From Solimonas aquatica (GTDB lineage: Bacteria > Pseudomonadota > Gammaproteobacteria > Nevskiales > Nevskiaceae), in the NCBI RefSeq assembly GCF_900111015.1, contig NZ_FOFS01000006.1, positions 151,179 through 215,178 of the forward strand: a stretch of DNA of 64,000 nt, given 5' to 3'. The position numbers and the translations under genes were made by a program. The notes beneath the pieces were generated by a model. The model was given only the letters and a program-made list of their open reading frames with translations, did not search any database and had not been told where the DNA came from. Below, in pieces: positions 10,774-20,453 of the stretch (its first letter is position 1; each line of letters opens with the position of its first letter).

Positions 10774-11736
10774 TCAAACCACGAACAGATCTTCTTCCGC
10801 CCACTTCGGTGCCGCGTTCTTCGCCGCACCGGTCAGGGCGATGTAGCCCTTCTTGTCCACGCCCTTGGGCAAGTCCTTGGGCACGCCCATCACGGTCTGG
10901 GTCTTGAACACCGTGCCCGGCGCCAGATCGAAGAACGGGAACTCCGGCTCCGTGCAGCCCATGCAGGGCATGCCGGCGCGGGTCTTGGAGGATTGACGGT
11001 TCCAGAGAATGCGATTGCAGGGCGAGTGCGTCATCGGTCCGCGGCAGCCCAGGTCGTAGAACAGGCAGCCTTTGCGCTGTCCGAATTCCGTGGCGGAGAC
11101 CTTGTAGGCGAAGTGCATGTTGCGGGTGCAGCCGGTCTGCGTGAAGCTCTGGAAGAAGGTCTTCGGCCGCTGCAGATCATCCAGCGCCAGATCGCCGCCG
11201 CGTCCCGTCGCCACCGCCACCACGATCTGGCTGATCCAGTCCGGATGCGCAGGGCAGCCCGGCACATTGATCACCGGCAGACCGGCCTTGGACTTGTAGC
11301 CGGCGCCCAGGAAGCCGCCTTGCGCGCGCTTGAGAAACTGCAGGCCTTGCGAGTCGGAAGGATTCGGTGCGGTGGCAGGAATGCCGCCCCAGGTGGCGCA
11401 ATCGCCGATCGCCACGGTATAGCCGGCGGCGGCGGACAGCTCTTTCACCCACTGCTTCATCGGCCGGCCGGCGAAGCGGTTCCACTCGCCGGTGCCATTG
11501 GGCGCGTTCACCACCGTACCTTCGAAGACAAAGATATCCAGCGCAATCGCGCCGGATACGCAGTCGCGCAGCAGCTTCTGAAGATTGTCGCCGAGTTCCA
11601 CACCCAGCGAGGGATGCCAGAGAATGTTGATACCGAAGTCAGTGACCAGATCGCAGGCGCTGGGTTCTTCGGCATTGAGGAACGACATGGTGTTGCCGGA
11701 ACAAGCACCGCCCTGCAGCCAGAGCAGATTTGCCAT
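10774..11736 (-). CDS. hupS: [NiFe]-hydrogenase small subunit, group 2a
   Basis: A 320-residue iron-sulfur small subunit, the length of cyanobacterial HupS. It starts directly with MANLLWLQGGACSGNTMSF and has no Tat signal and no C-terminal anchor, so it is cytoplasmic. Cluster ligand regions include GDCATWGG, VPGCPAHPDW and GCTEPEFPFFD. The proximal site has a single cysteine in GGACSGN instead of the C-x2-C of group 1 enzymes. I chose the ATG at 11736, which has GAGGAG 8 bp upstream; a longer frame to 11817 adds non-conserved residues. A sigma-54 promoter lies about 110 bp upstream. Confidence 0.95.
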   Translation of the reverse strand: MANLLWLQGGACSGNTMSFLNAEEPSACDLVTDFGINILWHPSLGVELGDNLQKLLRDCVSGAIALDIFVFEGTVVNAPNGTGEWNRFAGRPMKQWVKELSAAAGYTVAIGDCATWGGIPATAPNPSDSQGLQFLKRAQGGFLGAGYKSKAGLPVINVPGCPAHPDWISQIVVAVATGRGGDLALDDLQRPKTFFQSFTQTGCTRNMHFAYKVSATEFGQRKGCLFYDLGCRGPMTHSPCNRILWNRQSSKTRAGMPCMGCTEPEFPFFDLAPGTVFKTQTVMGVPKDLPKGVDKKGYIALTGAAKNAAPKWAEEDLFVV

Positions 11737-11845
11737 TGCGTATTTCTCCTCACATCGTGATGTCTTTATCGACCGCGCATCCCGATCTGCAGACTCGACG
11801 CCGCTTCTTGCGAGCAATGCAGCCGGGTACCTGGCCAGGAGAGGA

Positions 11846-11860
11846 GCAAGGCCAATGCCA
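11846..11860 (-). promoter_or_regulatory. Sigma-54 (-24/-12) promoter of the group 2a hydrogenase operon
   Basis: The minus strand reads TGGCAT-N5-TTGC, with GG and GC at the required 10-base spacing, about 110 bp upstream of the hupS(2a) start. The core and flanks nearly match the ompW promoter at 6910-6924. An AT-rich block lies just upstream (about 11872-11884). Confidence 0.78.
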
Positions 11861-11961
11861 ATGCGAGTCGTTCTTTTTTATTTAGCGATTTCAGCTGCGT
11901 AGCGAATCGCTTCGCAGAAATTCGACGATCGGCATGTAAAGCTGCTTAGCAAATGCTCGGA

Positions 11962-11982
11962 CCTGCAAAGCAAGCTTGCAGG
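11962..11982 (-). promoter_or_regulatory. Candidate enhancer (activator) site of the group 2a hydrogenase operon
   Basis: A 7-bp perfect inverted repeat, CCTGCAA-N7-TTGCAGG, contains GCAAAGCAAGCTTGCAG, the 17-mer repeated with one change at 7032-7048. It lies about 105 bp upstream of the -24 box, suitable for an NtrC-type activator looped to sigma-54 polymerase. The remainder of the 423-bp gap between hupS(2a) and the zinc-ribbon gene shows no gene; a short CTGCG/CGCAG hairpin sits near 11889-11911. Confidence 0.6.
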
Positions 11983-12159
11983 TTTTGTAAGCTTCACGGG
12001 ATCAAGATCCGCAGCGCAGACACGGTCGCGCACGCCCGGCACATGGACGTGCGAGCACAGATCAGACGCTTCTACGCGCCTGGTTTTTCGGGAGTGCGGA
12101 AAGCCGCGTCTTTATCGAAGCAAACACTCAGCACCGAGCGTTTGCATCAGCCTGCCAGC

Positions 12160-12396
12160 TCAGCCGTTGCGGTTGCCGCAGACCGGACATTGCGCTTCGA
12201 GGGTGTAGCCAAACCAGATGCCCTGGCAGCGGCTGCACCAGTGGCCATTGGTCTGCTCGGCGCTCAAACCCAGCTGCCGCGCCAGAGGCGTGATGCCCAG
12301 ATCCTTGAAGCCACCGGGCGTGGCCGGCGGCCGGGTCCGCGACTGCGGAAACGTCCTTACCTTGTTGCCGTCCTGCTGCGGATCGTCGCGAGTCAT
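12160..12396 (-). CDS. Small zinc-ribbon protein of the hydrogenase regulator operon
   Basis: A 78-residue protein. The N-terminal 40 residues are polar and proline-rich, then a four-cysteine knuckle follows: HWCSRCQGIWFG and, 15 residues on, QCPVCGN, which ends the protein. This is a rubredoxin-like or zinc-ribbon fold; only one short module is present, so zinc is more likely than iron. Its start overlaps the stop of the upstream NtrC-type regulator by four bases (ATGA), so it is translated with it. It could be a DNA- or protein-binding accessory of the regulators or a metallochaperone for hydrogenase maturation; sequence alone does not decide. Confidence 0.75.
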   Translation of the reverse strand: MTRDDPQQDGNKVRTFPQSRTRPPATPGGFKDLGITPLARQLGLSAEQTNGHWCSRCQGIWFGYTLEAQCPVCGNRNG

Positions 12397-13865
12397 GAGC
12401 CACCGCCTTCCATCTGCCGTTCATCGAGCTGATAGCGCTTGATCTTGTTGGCCAGGCCCACGCGCGACAGGCCCAGCTCGCGCGCGGCGCGGCTGTGGTT
12501 CCACTTGTGCCGCAACAGCGATTGCGTCACCAGCTCCGCTTCCAGCGACTCGACCTTCTGCTTGAGCGTCTCCTTGCCGCGCAGAAATACTGCGGCGGAG
12601 GTTTCCTTGTTCGGCGCCAGACGCACGAACTCCGGCGACATATGCCGCACCGACAGAAACTCCCCCTCTTCCGCCAGCGCCACCATGCGCCGCACCTCGT
12701 TCTCCAGCTCGCGCACATTGCCGGGAAAAGGATGCGCCTTGAGCCGCCGCATCACTTCCTGCGAGATGCCGGCGATCTTGCGACCGATGGCTTCGGCATA
12801 TTTTTCGGCGGCGTATTCGGCCAGCACCGGGATGTCATCGGGACGTTCACGCAGCGGCGGAATGTCCACCTCGAAACCACGCAGGCGGAAATACAGGTCC
12901 TGGCGGAACTTGCCCTGCTGGACCAGCTCTTTCAGCGGCCGGTTGGAGGCGGCGATGATGCGCACATTGCAGTGGCGGGTGTCGTTGGTGCCCAGCGGCT
13001 TGACCTCGCCTTCCTGCAGGAAGCGCAGCAGGCTGACCTGGAAGGACGGCGAGACCTCGGAGATTTCATCCAGGAACACCGTGCCGCCGTCGGCAGCCGG
13101 AAACAGGCCGAGGCGATCACCGATGGCGCCGGTGAAGGAGCCGCGCTTGTGTCCGAACAGCTCCGAGTGCAGCAGCTCGTCCGGCAGCGCGCCGCAGTTC
13201 TGCGCCAGGAAGGGATAGTCGCTGCGCTGGCTGAAGAAATGCACGGCGCGCGCCATCAGTTCCTTGCCGGTGCCGGTCTCGCCGTGAATCAGCACCGGCA
13301 GATCGGTGACCGCCGCCTTGCGCGCCAGATTGCAGGCCTGCGCCATGCCGTCGCTGGCGAAAATCAGGCGGTCGAAGCGATAGGTTTCCTGCAGCAGCTT
13401 GACGATGCCCTCGGTTTCGCGGCGCAGCACATCGTCGGCAAACTTCAGCTCGCGGCTCAGCAGGCGATGGCGCCGCGCCAGCTCGCGGCCTTCCAGCGCA
13501 CGCTTGACGATCAGCAGCAGATGATCGGGCTGCCAGGGCTTGGCCACGAACTGGTAGACCGCCGCCTCGTTGATCGAGCGGATCATGTCTTCCGGCTCGG
13601 AATAGCCGGTGATGAGGATGCGCAGCACCTCGGGATGGGAGATGCGGGTGCGTGCGAAGAAGTCCACGCCGCTCATGTCCGGCATGCGCTGGTCACTGAG
13701 AATCAGATCGACCGGATGCTTGCCCAGCAGACTCAGGGCCTCGCTGCCGGAGGCAGCGGAAAGGACTTCGTATTGCTCCTGGAGACAGCGCACCAGCGCG
13801 GCCCGCACCTGTGGCTCGTCATCGACGACGAGCAGCAATCCCCCCAGGCCAGGATGCGCGTTCAC
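12393..13865 (-). CDS. NtrC-family response regulator, HoxA/HupR type (copy 2)
   Basis: A 490-residue sigma-54 activator. The receiver domain (about 1-125) has VVDDEP, the phospho-acceptor Asp58 in LSDQRMPD and Lys109. The AAA+ domain has Walker A HGETGTGKE (about 194-202), the sigma-54 contact loop GSFTGA (242-247) and Walker B GTVFLDE. The C-terminal Fis-type helix-turn-helix includes SRAARELGLSRVGLANKIKRY. The start is a GTG at 13865. HoxA and HupR are the hydrogenase regulators of this shape. No hydrogen-sensing hydrogenase or histidine kinase is present in the window. Its likely targets are the two sigma-54 promoters at 11846 and 6910. Confidence 0.88.
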   Translation of the reverse strand: MNAHPGLGGLLLVVDDEPQVRAALVRCLQEQYEVLSAASGSEALSLLGKHPVDLILSDQRMPDMSGVDFFARTRISHPEVLRILITGYSEPEDMIRSINEAAVYQFVAKPWQPDHLLLIVKRALEGRELARRHRLLSRELKFADDVLRRETEGIVKLLQETYRFDRLIFASDGMAQACNLARKAAVTDLPVLIHGETGTGKELMARAVHFFSQRSDYPFLAQNCGALPDELLHSELFGHKRGSFTGAIGDRLGLFPAADGGTVFLDEISEVSPSFQVSLLRFLQEGEVKPLGTNDTRHCNVRIIAASNRPLKELVQQGKFRQDLYFRLRGFEVDIPPLRERPDDIPVLAEYAAEKYAEAIGRKIAGISQEVMRRLKAHPFPGNVRELENEVRRMVALAEEGEFLSVRHMSPEFVRLAPNKETSAAVFLRGKETLKQKVESLEAELVTQSLLRHKWNHSRAARELGLSRVGLANKIKRYQLDERQMEGGGS

Positions 13866-13961
13866 GATGCTTGCCTTTTCAGTTTGTATATTTGCTTAGC
13901 ACACTAGCACGCCGACGCATGAAGTCAATCGCGTCAGCCTGCCGCCCCACCCCGGGGAAAA

Positions 13962-15439
<1,478 letters not shown>

Positions 15440-15455
<16 letters not shown>

Positions 15456-16339
15456 TGCAGGTTCGTGAAGTCCTGTGCCGAAGCGGCGGCCTGTTGCCGG
15501 GCCTGGGCCGCGGCGCGTTCACGCTCCTGTGCCAGCCAGTCCAGCCAGCCCTCGAAGCCTTCGCGGCTGCGCGCCGACACCCGCAGCACCTGAATGCGCG
15601 GATTCACCTGCCGCGCGTAGGCGATGCAGCGCTCGACATCGAAATCCAGATGCGGCAGCAGATCCACCTTGTTGATGATCATCAGCCTGGCGGCGGCGAA
15701 CATGTCCGGATACTTGAGCGGCTTGTCCTCGCCTTCGGTGACCGAAAGGATGGCGACCTTGGCGGCCTCGCCCAGATCCCACATCGCGGGGCAGACCAGA
15801 TTGCCCACGTTCTCCACGAACAGGACGCCCTCGTCCAGCGCCGGCAGGCGCGCCAAGGCCTGCCCCACCATCTCGGCGTCCAGATGGCAGCCCTTGCCGG
15901 TGTTGACCTGAATCGCCGGCGCACCGGTGGCACGGATACGATCCGCGTCGTGGCTGGTCTGCTGATCGCCTTCGATCACCGCCACCGGCAGCTGCGGCGC
16001 GCGTTCGCGCAGGGCATTGATGGTGGCGCACAGCAGCGTGGTCTTGCCCGAGCCGGGGCTGGACACCAGGTTCAGCGCCAGCACGCGCTGCGCCGCCAGC
16101 TGCGCGCGATTGCGGTCGGCAAGCTTCTGATTGGCGCCCAGCACATCGGCTTCGATACGGATCGCACGCGAGGCGCTCATGCCCGGCACCGAGACGCGCG
16201 CGCTGCCGGCACCGTAATGCAGATCACCGCAGGCGGATACCGCAGGACTCGCGCTGCGCACGGGCTCCTGCGCTTGAAGATGAGGCGGCGGAGCCAGACG
16301 CGCATTACCGTCACCGGAGCAACCACAGACGACACACAT
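15440..16339 (-). CDS. hypB: Hydrogenase nickel incorporation GTPase HypB
   Basis: A 299-residue GTPase that delivers nickel to the hydrogenase large subunit with HypA. It starts MCVVCGC, the high-affinity nickel-binding CxxCGC motif seen in E. coli-type HypB. The G domain has the P-loop [11 protein letters not shown], the HLDAEMV and [10 protein letters not shown] metal-site region, and NKVDLLPH for guanine recognition. The histidine-rich stretch found in rhizobial HypB is absent. The start at 16339 is fixed by the motif and by AGGAGAG upstream. hypA lies 160 bp upstream on the same strand. hypC, D, E and F are not in the window. Confidence 0.93.
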
Positions 16340-16498
16340 AGCTCTCTCTCCTGTTTTCCTTATCCCCCGTCCCGCAATCAATCCGGAACGACGCACCGCA
16401 ATTCACGCCAGCACAGGCGACCGCGATGATCCGCCAGCCAGGGCCGGGATTTCACGCGCCGCCGCTCACGTCGCCGCGAGGCGGCGAACAGCAGCCGC

Positions 16499-16861
16499 TC
16501 AGAGCGACTCGCTCACCAGATCATCGACTATCAATTCACGCAGCCGCAGCTCGCTGCCCGCCAGCGGCTGCAGATGCCGGCCGCCACAGCGCGGACAGTC
16601 ATCCAGACGCGAGCTGATTTCAACCGACTGCGCGCAATCCAGACACCAGGCACTGGCCGGCAGCTCCTGGATCTCGATCTGCGCGTCCTGCAGCACCGTA
16701 CCCGCACGCAGCGCCTCCAGCGCGAAGCGCAGCGCCGCCAGGTCCACGCCCGCGAGCGCGCCCACATCCACGGTGATGGCCCGCAGGCGCACGGGCGGCT
16801 GCGCGCGCAAGGTGTCTTCAACCAGCTGCAGCACTCCGCCCGCCAGACTCATCTCATGCAT
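16499..16861 (-). CDS. hypA: Hydrogenase maturation nickel metallochaperone HypA
   Basis: A 120-residue HypA/HybF protein. The N terminus MHEMSLAGGVLQLVE provides the nickel ligand His2. The zinc site is formed by Cys73/Cys76 (WCLDC) and Cys89/Cys92 (CPRCGG). It works with HypB in nickel insertion. It lies between hupK and hypB. The 160 bp between hypA and hypB hold no recognisable gene or promoter. Confidence 0.93.
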   Translation of the reverse strand: MHEMSLAGGVLQLVEDTLRAQPPVRLRAITVDVGALAGVDLAALRFALEALRAGTVLQDAQIEIQELPASAWCLDCAQSVEISSRLDDCPRCGGRHLQPLAGSELRLRELIVDDLVSESL

Positions 16862-16897
16862 GCTCTGCTCTCCATGCGCCGGCTGACAAGGCCTTGC

Positions 16898-17959
16898 TCA
16901 TGCCGCGTCCTTTTGCGTCTGCACTTCGAACTCGATGCAGGGATCATACGCCAGCGCCAGCAGGGTTCCGCCACGCCGATCGCTGGCGGCGCCCTGCCGC
17001 GCGAAGGCGGCCGTGAAGGCGCCGCGCGGATGAAAATTCCATTCCGTGGGCGCAATCACGCGGTACAGCCCGACCCGTTCGGCACCGTCCAGAGTCAGCG
17101 CGTGAATCAGCATGCCGCGTGCGGTGTCCACGCAGGCCATGCCGCGTCCGGCGCCGAGATTCAGGGCGCGCACCCGCAGCAGCGGCTCGTCGAGCAACAG
17201 CAGCGCGATTTCCTCCAGGCGATCCAGCAGGCGCGCGTGGACATCACCGGCGCGTGGCCGGCCGATGCGCTGCAGACGCGGCGAACAGCCGGTCTCGCGG
17301 GCGCGCCCGGCAAACTCCGGTGTCAGCACGAAATCGGCGCGCGCCAGCGCGGCCTCGGCAATGCGCCGCAGGTCCGCAGGCGAACGCAGCGCCTCCAGGC
17401 TGGGCACCCGCGTCAGCTGCAGGGTTTGCGCGAGGTCGGCCACCGCCCGCAGACAGCGCGCCGGCAGACTGGCGGCCTGCGCCAGCCATTGATCCAGCTG
17501 GTGCTCGCGACGACGCTGCACCCACTCGCGCGCCGGCATGCCGTACAGCTCGTGCGGCAGCACTTCCTGCAGCCCCGCGACGCCGTGCTGACGCAGCTGT
17601 GCCAGCACGCGCAGCTCTTCGGGCGCAGCGTGATGCCCCAGCAGATGCCGCGGCCAGTCCAGCCAGAGATGCCGAAGATGCTCGCTCAGCGCCTGCTGCT
17701 GCAGCTCGCGCAGCGCGGCCGCGTCGCTGCGGCGCGGCGTCTCGCCGCGCGCCGCCGCCAGCGCCAGACGCGCGGCCATTTCATGCGCGCCACCGCACAG
17801 CGCATAGAGCCGACCCGCCAGCTTGGGCACCGAATCCGCGGGCATGCCCTGGAACAAGGCCTGTGCAAACAGCGGCCGCGCATCGATCCGCTCCGGGGCC
17901 ACGCCCGCGCGCAGCCGCAGGCGTCCGGCCAGCGGCAGCAGGGGCTGCGCGGCGGTCAT
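16898..17959 (-). CDS. hupK: Hydrogenase accessory protein HupK/HoxV-like
   Basis: A 353-residue protein distantly related to the hydrogenase large subunit but lacking its cysteine pairs: the C-terminal region has APTEWNFHPRGAF and ends near YDPCIEFEVQ, where true large subunits have DPCxxC. HupK/HoxV acts as a scaffold for assembly of the Fe(CN)2CO cofactor before transfer to the large subunit. The ATG at 17959 overlaps the hupJ stop by four bases. A longer frame to 18115 runs through hupJ in another frame and is not used. It is the least conserved hup gene here, but position and the large-subunit-like end support the call. Confidence 0.82.
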   Translation of the reverse strand: MTAAQPLLPLAGRLRLRAGVAPERIDARPLFAQALFQGMPADSVPKLAGRLYALCGGAHEMAARLALAAARGETPRRSDAAALRELQQQALSEHLRHLWLDWPRHLLGHHAAPEELRVLAQLRQHGVAGLQEVLPHELYGMPAREWVQRRREHQLDQWLAQAASLPARCLRAVADLAQTLQLTRVPSLEALRSPADLRRIAEAALARADFVLTPEFAGRARETGCSPRLQRIGRPRAGDVHARLLDRLEEIALLLLDEPLLRVRALNLGAGRGMACVDTARGMLIHALTLDGAERVGLYRVIAPTEWNFHPRGAFTAAFARQGAASDRRGGTLLALAYDPCIEFEVQTQKDAA

Positions 17960-18441
17960 GGCCGTGTCGCCACGCCACCGCCGAGCAGCAGGCGGCGACG
18001 CGATGGCTGTTCGATCTCTTCCTGCGGCTGGCGCAGACAACGCAGCACTTCCAGCGCCACCGCACGCGCCACTTCCTGCGCGGAGAATTCGAAAACCGGT
18101 GAATACAGCGAGCACATCTCGTAAGCGCCGAACGCCGGCTCATGCGCGCCGATGAAGCTGTAGTGCTCAGCGCCCAGCTCATGCAGGCGCGAGGCGCCCG
18201 GCGCGGCCAGAACGGACTCGTCCTGTGCCAGATAGATCAGATTCATGCACCAGGGCGTGAGCAGGATGCCCAGCACAGCATCCTCGTCAGCGCCGGAGCA
18301 TGGCGCGAAGCCGATGGCCTCGACCTGCAGGGCCGGATTGAGCAGGGGCATGCCGGCCATGCGCGTCGCGGCGATCTCGCGAAACACGTTCGCCAGTTCC
18401 TCGCCGCGCCGCGCCAGCTCAGCAGGCCCTGGACGATTCAT
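17956..18441 (-). CDS. hupJ: [NiFe]-hydrogenase assembly chaperone HupJ (HybE family)
   Basis: A 161-residue HupJ/HoxT/HybE-type protein. The features seen are the N-terminal helix with LANVFREIA, the central GILLTPWCMNLIYLA, and FEFSAQEVARAVALEVL near the C terminus. HybE-family proteins bind the Tat signal or precursor of the hydrogenase small subunit and help coordinate export with assembly. Its ATG at 18441 overlaps the rubredoxin gene stop by four bases, and its stop overlaps hupK, so the block is translationally coupled. Confidence 0.85.
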   Translation of the reverse strand: MNRPGPAELARRGEELANVFREIAATRMAGMPLLNPALQVEAIGFAPCSGADEDAVLGILLTPWCMNLIYLAQDESVLAAPGASRLHELGAEHYSFIGAHEPAFGAYEMCSLYSPVFEFSAQEVARAVALEVLRCLRQPQEEIEQPSRRRLLLGGGVATRP

Positions 18442-18674
18442 GCGGCGGGCTCGTCCAGCACCATGAACTGCGCCGCGTCGCCATCGCACTGCGGACAACG
18501 CCAGTGCGATGGCAGCGCAGTGAACGGCGTGCCCGGCTGGATCTGCCAGACCGGATCGCCCTGCTGCGGATCGTAGACCCACCAGCAGATCTTGCACTCC
18601 AGCCGCGCGTCATCCGGCAGGCGGGCGGCGTCGCCCAGATAGGAGCCTTCGAAGCGTGCTTGCGGCGTGCTCAT
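18438..18674 (-). CDS. hupI: Hydrogenase-associated rubredoxin HupI
   Basis: A 78-residue rubredoxin. Iron ligands are in LECKICWWVYDPQQGDP and HWRCPQCDG, the C-x2-C pairs of the fold. The conserved acidic YDP is present and the aromatic core residues are visible. HupI/HoxR-type rubredoxins are needed for O2-tolerant hydrogenase maturation under oxic conditions. I use the ATG at 18674 because the upstream extension to 18704 is not conserved in style. It lies 10 bp after hupH and overlaps hupJ. Confidence 0.92.
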   Translation of the reverse strand: MSTPQARFEGSYLGDAARLPDDARLECKICWWVYDPQQGDPVWQIQPGTPFTALPSHWRCPQCDGDAAQFMVLDEPAA

Positions 18675-18684
18675 GTCGAAGCGT

Positions 18685-19590
18685 TCAGTGCGTGCTGCCC
18701 GCAACCCACTCCAGCACCTCGGCGAAGCGCTCGGCGGAATCGCTCAGATCCTCGGGCGCCGCACGCACCGCTTCCGGCATCGAGGTGATTTCGATGGTGT
18801 CGAGAATCACCGCGTCCTGCGAGTTGTAGTACACCACGCGCCAGCACTGCGGCAGTTGCGTGCTGCTGACACGGCAGTTGCCGTAACCGCGCGAAAGGAT
18901 GTTGACGCCGGCAACGCCCAGGCGCTCATCCAGATACGCGATGTCCTGCGGCGACAGCGGCAGCAGCGTGAGATTGATGACATGCACCGGCATGCCGGGC
19001 TGCCAGCGCTGCGACTTCTCCAGAACCTCGGTGAGAATCGCCGGTGCGTTCATGACCATCGGCGGCAGATTCTGCGCCGAGGGCGGCGTCAGGCTCAGAT
19101 CCTGGGTCGGTCGCGCGCGCTCTGCCAGCAGGGCCGGCGCGGCGGCGATCTCCACGTAGTCGCGCAGCAGGCGCTGCTGCGCATCGAATTCCGCCACGCG
19201 CCAGATGCCGGCGAACAGCGATTCCTGCACCTTCACCGGCGCCTCGCCGTCGATACGGGCACCGACCTCGCCCTCACCGAGCACCTGGTTGACCAGGCGC
19301 CGGTTGGCTTCATCCAGATCGCTCAGATCAACGCGCTCGCAGACCGAAGCCATGGCTTCGGGCGGCACCGCCAGGGCACGCTGCACTGCGGCGGCCACAG
19401 CACGTAGCGCTGCCTGTGCCTGATGCAGTTCACCGATCTGCTCACGCTCGGGCAGGATCGGTGACTGATAGGTGTTCATGCCCTTGGGCATGCTCATGTA
19501 CTGCAGCTCTTCCTCCTCGGACTGGCTGCCCGGACCAATGGTGCGGACAGGAATCGGAAAGGGCTTGGTGCCAGGGCTGTTGCTGTTCAT
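18685..19590 (-). CDS. hupH: Hydrogenase expression/formation protein HupH (HoxQ/HyaF family)
   Basis: A 301-residue HupH/HyaF protein. Recognisable parts are FPIPVRTIGPGSQ with the acidic stretch EEEELQYMSMPKGM near the N terminus, the middle VHVINLTLLPLSPQDIAYLD, and the C-terminal ILSRGYGNCRVSSTQLPQCW and VVYYNSQDAVILDTIEI. HupH acts in maturation of the membrane-bound hydrogenase small subunit, mainly under oxygen. AAGGA lies upstream of the start. It follows hupG by 32 bp. Confidence 0.93.
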   Translation of the reverse strand: MNSNSPGTKPFPIPVRTIGPGSQSEEEELQYMSMPKGMNTYQSPILPEREQIGELHQAQAALRAVAAAVQRALAVPPEAMASVCERVDLSDLDEANRRLVNQVLGEGEVGARIDGEAPVKVQESLFAGIWRVAEFDAQQRLLRDYVEIAAAPALLAERARPTQDLSLTPPSAQNLPPMVMNAPAILTEVLEKSQRWQPGMPVHVINLTLLPLSPQDIAYLDERLGVAGVNILSRGYGNCRVSSTQLPQCWRVVYYNSQDAVILDTIEITSMPEAVRAAPEDLSDSAERFAEVLEWVAGSTH

Positions 19591-19622
19591 GCGTATTAGG
19601 GTCCTTGATTACGGCTGGAGAC

Positions 19623-20111
19623 TCAGTTCACCGTCGCGGCGCGGGCGGGCATGGCAATGGAGGGCGGGCGCGTGGGCGGCGCCTGCAAGGCGGCGCGCGC
19701 CTCGTTCAGGAACACGTCCCAGTCGCGCATGCCGGGAATGGTGGCGACGTACTGGCCGTCGCGCAGAAAGACCAGCGAAGGACGACGCAGCGCGCCGAAG
19801 CGATCCCCCACGGCGAACTCGTCGCCACGCGCCACGACGCCGACACGGAAGCGCGACGTTCCGCCTTCGCTCAATGCACTGCGCAACTCCGGCAGCACCA
19901 CCGCGACATCGATGCACTCCGGAAACTTCACCGGATCACTCCAGATCAGCAGCGCGGCATCGCCGGGCTGTGCGAGAAACTCGGCGAGCGTGGCGGTGCT
20001 GACCCAGCAGCAGTTCTCACTTTCGGCCAGACGTTGCATCGCCGCCGGCAACAGCGGGGCCTGGTGGTTGGCCGTCGATGCAAACATCGCGGAGTTGTCA
20101 TTGAGGTTCAT
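19623..20111 (-). CDS. hupG: Hydrogenase small-subunit chaperone HupG (HoxO/HyaE family)
   Basis: A 162-residue protein with the thioredoxin-like fold of HyaE/HoxO/HupG: the strand ALLIWSDP, then ECIDVAVVLPEL, RFRVGVVARGDE and RPSLVFLRDGQYVATIPGMRDW. The thioredoxin CxxC is absent, as expected for this family. It binds the small-subunit precursor with its Tat signal and works with HupH. AGGAGAGAG precedes the ATG. The C-terminal 20 residues are Pro/Ala-rich and probably flexible. Confidence 0.9.
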   Translation of the reverse strand: MNLNDNSAMFASTANHQAPLLPAAMQRLAESENCCWVSTATLAEFLAQPGDAALLIWSDPVKFPECIDVAVVLPELRSALSEGGTSRFRVGVVARGDEFAVGDRFGALRRPSLVFLRDGQYVATIPGMRDWDVFLNEARAALQAPPTRPPSIAMPARAATVN

Positions 20112-20132
20112 AAATTTCTCTCTCCTGTGTAT

Positions 20133-20453
20133 TTAGTGTTTGGCGGATTCCGCCGCACCGGTCAGCGCAGCCAGCGAGCCGGCGTCCATGGCCGAAGGCA
20201 AGGAAAAGGGTGGCGCGGCTGACGAGTGCTCGCCATGCAGGGCCGCCTGCAGCAGATCCAGCGCCGCCTCGATTTCAGCGGCGCGCGCCGCATCCAGCCG
20301 CTCGATGGCCGAATCGAGAAACACCAGCACCTGCTCGCCGACCGGCACCTCGCCGACGAGCGCCATCCGCACGCGACGACGTTCGCCGCGACCTTCGCAC
20401 TCGGCCATGCCATCGGCGCTGCTGAGCACGCGCATGGGAATACCGACGCACAT
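20133..20453 (-). CDS. hupF: HypC/HupF-family hydrogenase chaperone
   Basis: A 106-residue HypC-family protein starting MCVGIPM, where Cys2 carries the iron cofactor intermediate. The body has EVPVGEQVLVFLDSAIERLD, and a Ser/Ala-rich C-terminal extension (about 75-106) typical of HupF/HoxL over HypC. HupF protects the large subunit during maturation in air. Its ATG overlaps the hupD stop (TGATG). A separate hypC for general cofactor assembly would be expected elsewhere. Confidence 0.92.
   Translation of the reverse strand: MCVGIPMRVLSSADGMAECEGRGERRRVRMALVGEVPVGEQVLVFLDSAIERLDAARAAEIEAALDLLQAALHGEHSSAAPPFSLPSAMDAGSLAALTGAAESAKH

Noticed and set aside
9132-11736. Group 1h (actinobacterial-type) assignment for the second hydrogenase
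   Set aside because: The 531/320-residue sizes, DSCLVCTVH end and HupW-type protease are those of group 2a.
20133-20453. Calling the MCVGIPM protein hypC
   Set aside because: The C-terminal extension and the position between hupD and hupG fit HupF/HoxL. No hypD follows.
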